Shown: one piece after another, positions 6,342 to 7,207 of the stretch
Position numbering within the stretch: position 1 is the stretch's first letter
Layout: each line of letters begins with the position of its first letter
Origin: Chloroflexota bacterium
GTDB lineage: Bacteria; Chloroflexota; Limnocylindria; Limnocylindrales; CSP1-4
Assembly (NCBI GenBank): GCA_013696275.1
Contig: JACCYW010000022.1
Span: 1-7,207, forward strand
Direction: 5' to 3'
DNA: 7,207 nt
Position numbers and translations under genes: made by a program
The notes under the pieces: model-generated
Seen by the model: the letters and a program-made list of their open reading frames with translations, nothing else
What the model was told of the DNA's origin: nothing
Databases searched by the model: none

Positions 6342-7207
6342 GTGGCACGAACGACGACGGAGACACGCAGAGCCAGGCCAGGCGCTTCGATGCAGCCTGC
6401 CCAGCGGCCCATCCTGCGAGGTGCCGGGCTGGGCGGTCACCCGGATGTCGTGTTCGATGGACGAACGGCCTACGACTTCTTCATCAGCCTCAACGTGGCC
6501 GCCGGGGAGGACGCGGATCTGCTGCCGGAGGACGCCACCTGGCTGCGTCGATCGCGCAAGTCGCTGGCCGAGCCGGTCCGGGATTGCCTGGACGTCTGCT
6601 TCGGGGATCAGTCGGTGGACGCCTTCCACGCCCTGCCCTCGCTGCTGGTGGCACGACCTGATATCAAGGACGCGAGCTCCTTCGTCGCCGCGTTGGACGA
6701 GATCCCCGATGAAGGCATCGTGCGCCTCCTGGTGGAGGACATCGTTCGGCACGTGGAGGGGACGGATCTGGTCGAGCGGGTCATCCGCGGCGAGGAGAAG
6801 GCGCTGGCGGTCGTCCAGACCAAGTTCGAAGAGTGGGACAAGGCCTCCATCGTGGGCTTCCTGCGCGATCCCGAGCCGAGCGTCGACAAGATGCGTCGGG
6901 TCGTCGAGGCATGGCTACCGCTCTACCAGGCGGTAGAGGACCGGGTCGCATCGGTCTTGGAGCAAGACCTCAAGGACCGCAAGAGCGATCGCGCTTCGAT
7001 GGACCCGGCCACCCTCATCGAGCGGACCACCGGCGGGTTGCGCTGGCTACCCGAGCCGCCGGTGCGGCGGGTCATCATGGCACCGTCATACTTCGCCCGT
7101 CCCTACAACTACATCTATCAGGCGCACGACTGGCGCCTCTTCGCCTATCCGGTCGCAGACTCGGCATTGGGCTCGCTCGATGCCGCCGTGCCACCGCAGG
7201 CGGTGGT
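6342..7207 (+). CDS. Probable ArsR-type transcriptional regulator with large N-terminal domain (cut by right edge)
   Basis: An open frame of 288 complete codons runs from GTG 6342 past the right edge without a stop. After a short basic start it reads FDGRTAYDFFISLNVAAG (38-55), then a mostly helical region rich in Leu, Glu and Arg (about 65-230), then VRRVIMAPSYFARPYNYIY (241-259) and WRLFAYPVADSALGSLDA (264-281). This order recalls long ArsR-family regulators whose first about 250-280 residues form a sensor-like domain (DUF5937-type) and whose winged helix-turn-helix lies at the C-terminus; the window ends where that helix-turn-helix should begin. The DNA-binding part is therefore not seen and the family call rests on resemblance from memory. 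Support for a regulator comes from the operator-like repeats over its promoter. It is divergent from the M16 operon across 127 bases and may control itself, the operon or both. The coding frame is secure; the function is moderate. Confidence 0.68.
   Translation, partial: MARTTTETRRARPGASMQPAQRPILRGAGLGGHPDVVFDGRTAYDFFISLNVAAGEDADLLPEDATWLRRSRKSLAEPVRDCLDVCFGDQSVDAFHALPSLLVARPDIKDASSFVAALDEIPDEGIVRLLVEDIVRHVEGTDLVERVIRGEEKALAVVQTKFEEWDKASIVGFLRDPEPSVDKMRRVVEAWLPLYQAVEDRVASVLEQDLKDRKSDRASMDPATLIERTTGGLRWLPEPPVRRVIMAPSYFARPYNYIYQAHDWRLFAYPVADSALGSLDAAVPPQAV

Noticed and set aside
6421..6936. A 171-codon plus-strand open frame inside the regulator gene
   Set aside because: It is in another frame from the gene starting at the AGGAGG-preceded GTG at 6342; its product is rich in Ser, Arg and Trp, typical of frame-shifted GC-rich coding DNA.

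Overview
This is a high-GC bacterial window. Six genes run on the minus strand and one divergent gene runs on the plus strand. The gene style (4-base stop/start overlaps, GTG starts, an Lhr-type helicase, two-subunit M16 peptidases, an AcuC-like deacetylase) suits a high-GC Chloroflexota or actinobacterial soil or freshwater lineage. No rRNA, tRNA or other lineage marker is present, so this assignment is a guess.

Layout, left to right. Positions 1-293 (minus) hold the N-terminal 97 codons of an Lhr-type DEAD/DEAH helicase that runs off the left edge. Positions 294-621 hold no convincing gene; a 13-bp palindrome and a weak hairpin are the only structures seen there. Positions 622-6214 (minus) look like one five-gene operon. 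In transcription order it encodes a catalytic M16 metallopeptidase (HxxEH present), an M16 partner without the zinc motif but with the R/Y pair, a short and apparently catalytically dead PfkB/ribokinase-fold protein, a histone-deacetylase-fold (AcuC-like) deacylase with all key residues, and an alpha/beta hydrolase with an intact Ser-His-Asp triad. The first four genes overlap each other by exactly 4 bases, and the fifth follows after 13 bases. From 6342 to the right edge (plus) lies the first 288 codons of a probable ArsR-type regulator with a large N-terminal domain; its expected C-terminal helix-turn-helix lies outside the window.

The 127-base divergent intergenic region (6215-6341) is the richest regulatory stretch. 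It contains a strong sigma70-like promoter on the plus strand, an inverted repeat (GTTAGA-N6-TCTAAC) sitting on its -10 box, a third half-site running into a perfect AGGAGG ribosome binding site, and a TACGAT box 8 bases from the M16 ATG that suggests a leaderless operon mRNA on the minus strand.

How the genes might work together: the two M16 proteins almost certainly form a split-active-site heterodimeric peptidase. No predicted protein has an obvious signal peptide, so the system is probably cytoplasmic. The pseudokinase, deacylase and hydrolase are tightly coupled to the peptidase, but no shared substrate can be read from the sequence. The combination is the most unusual thing here and is described as a hypothesis only.
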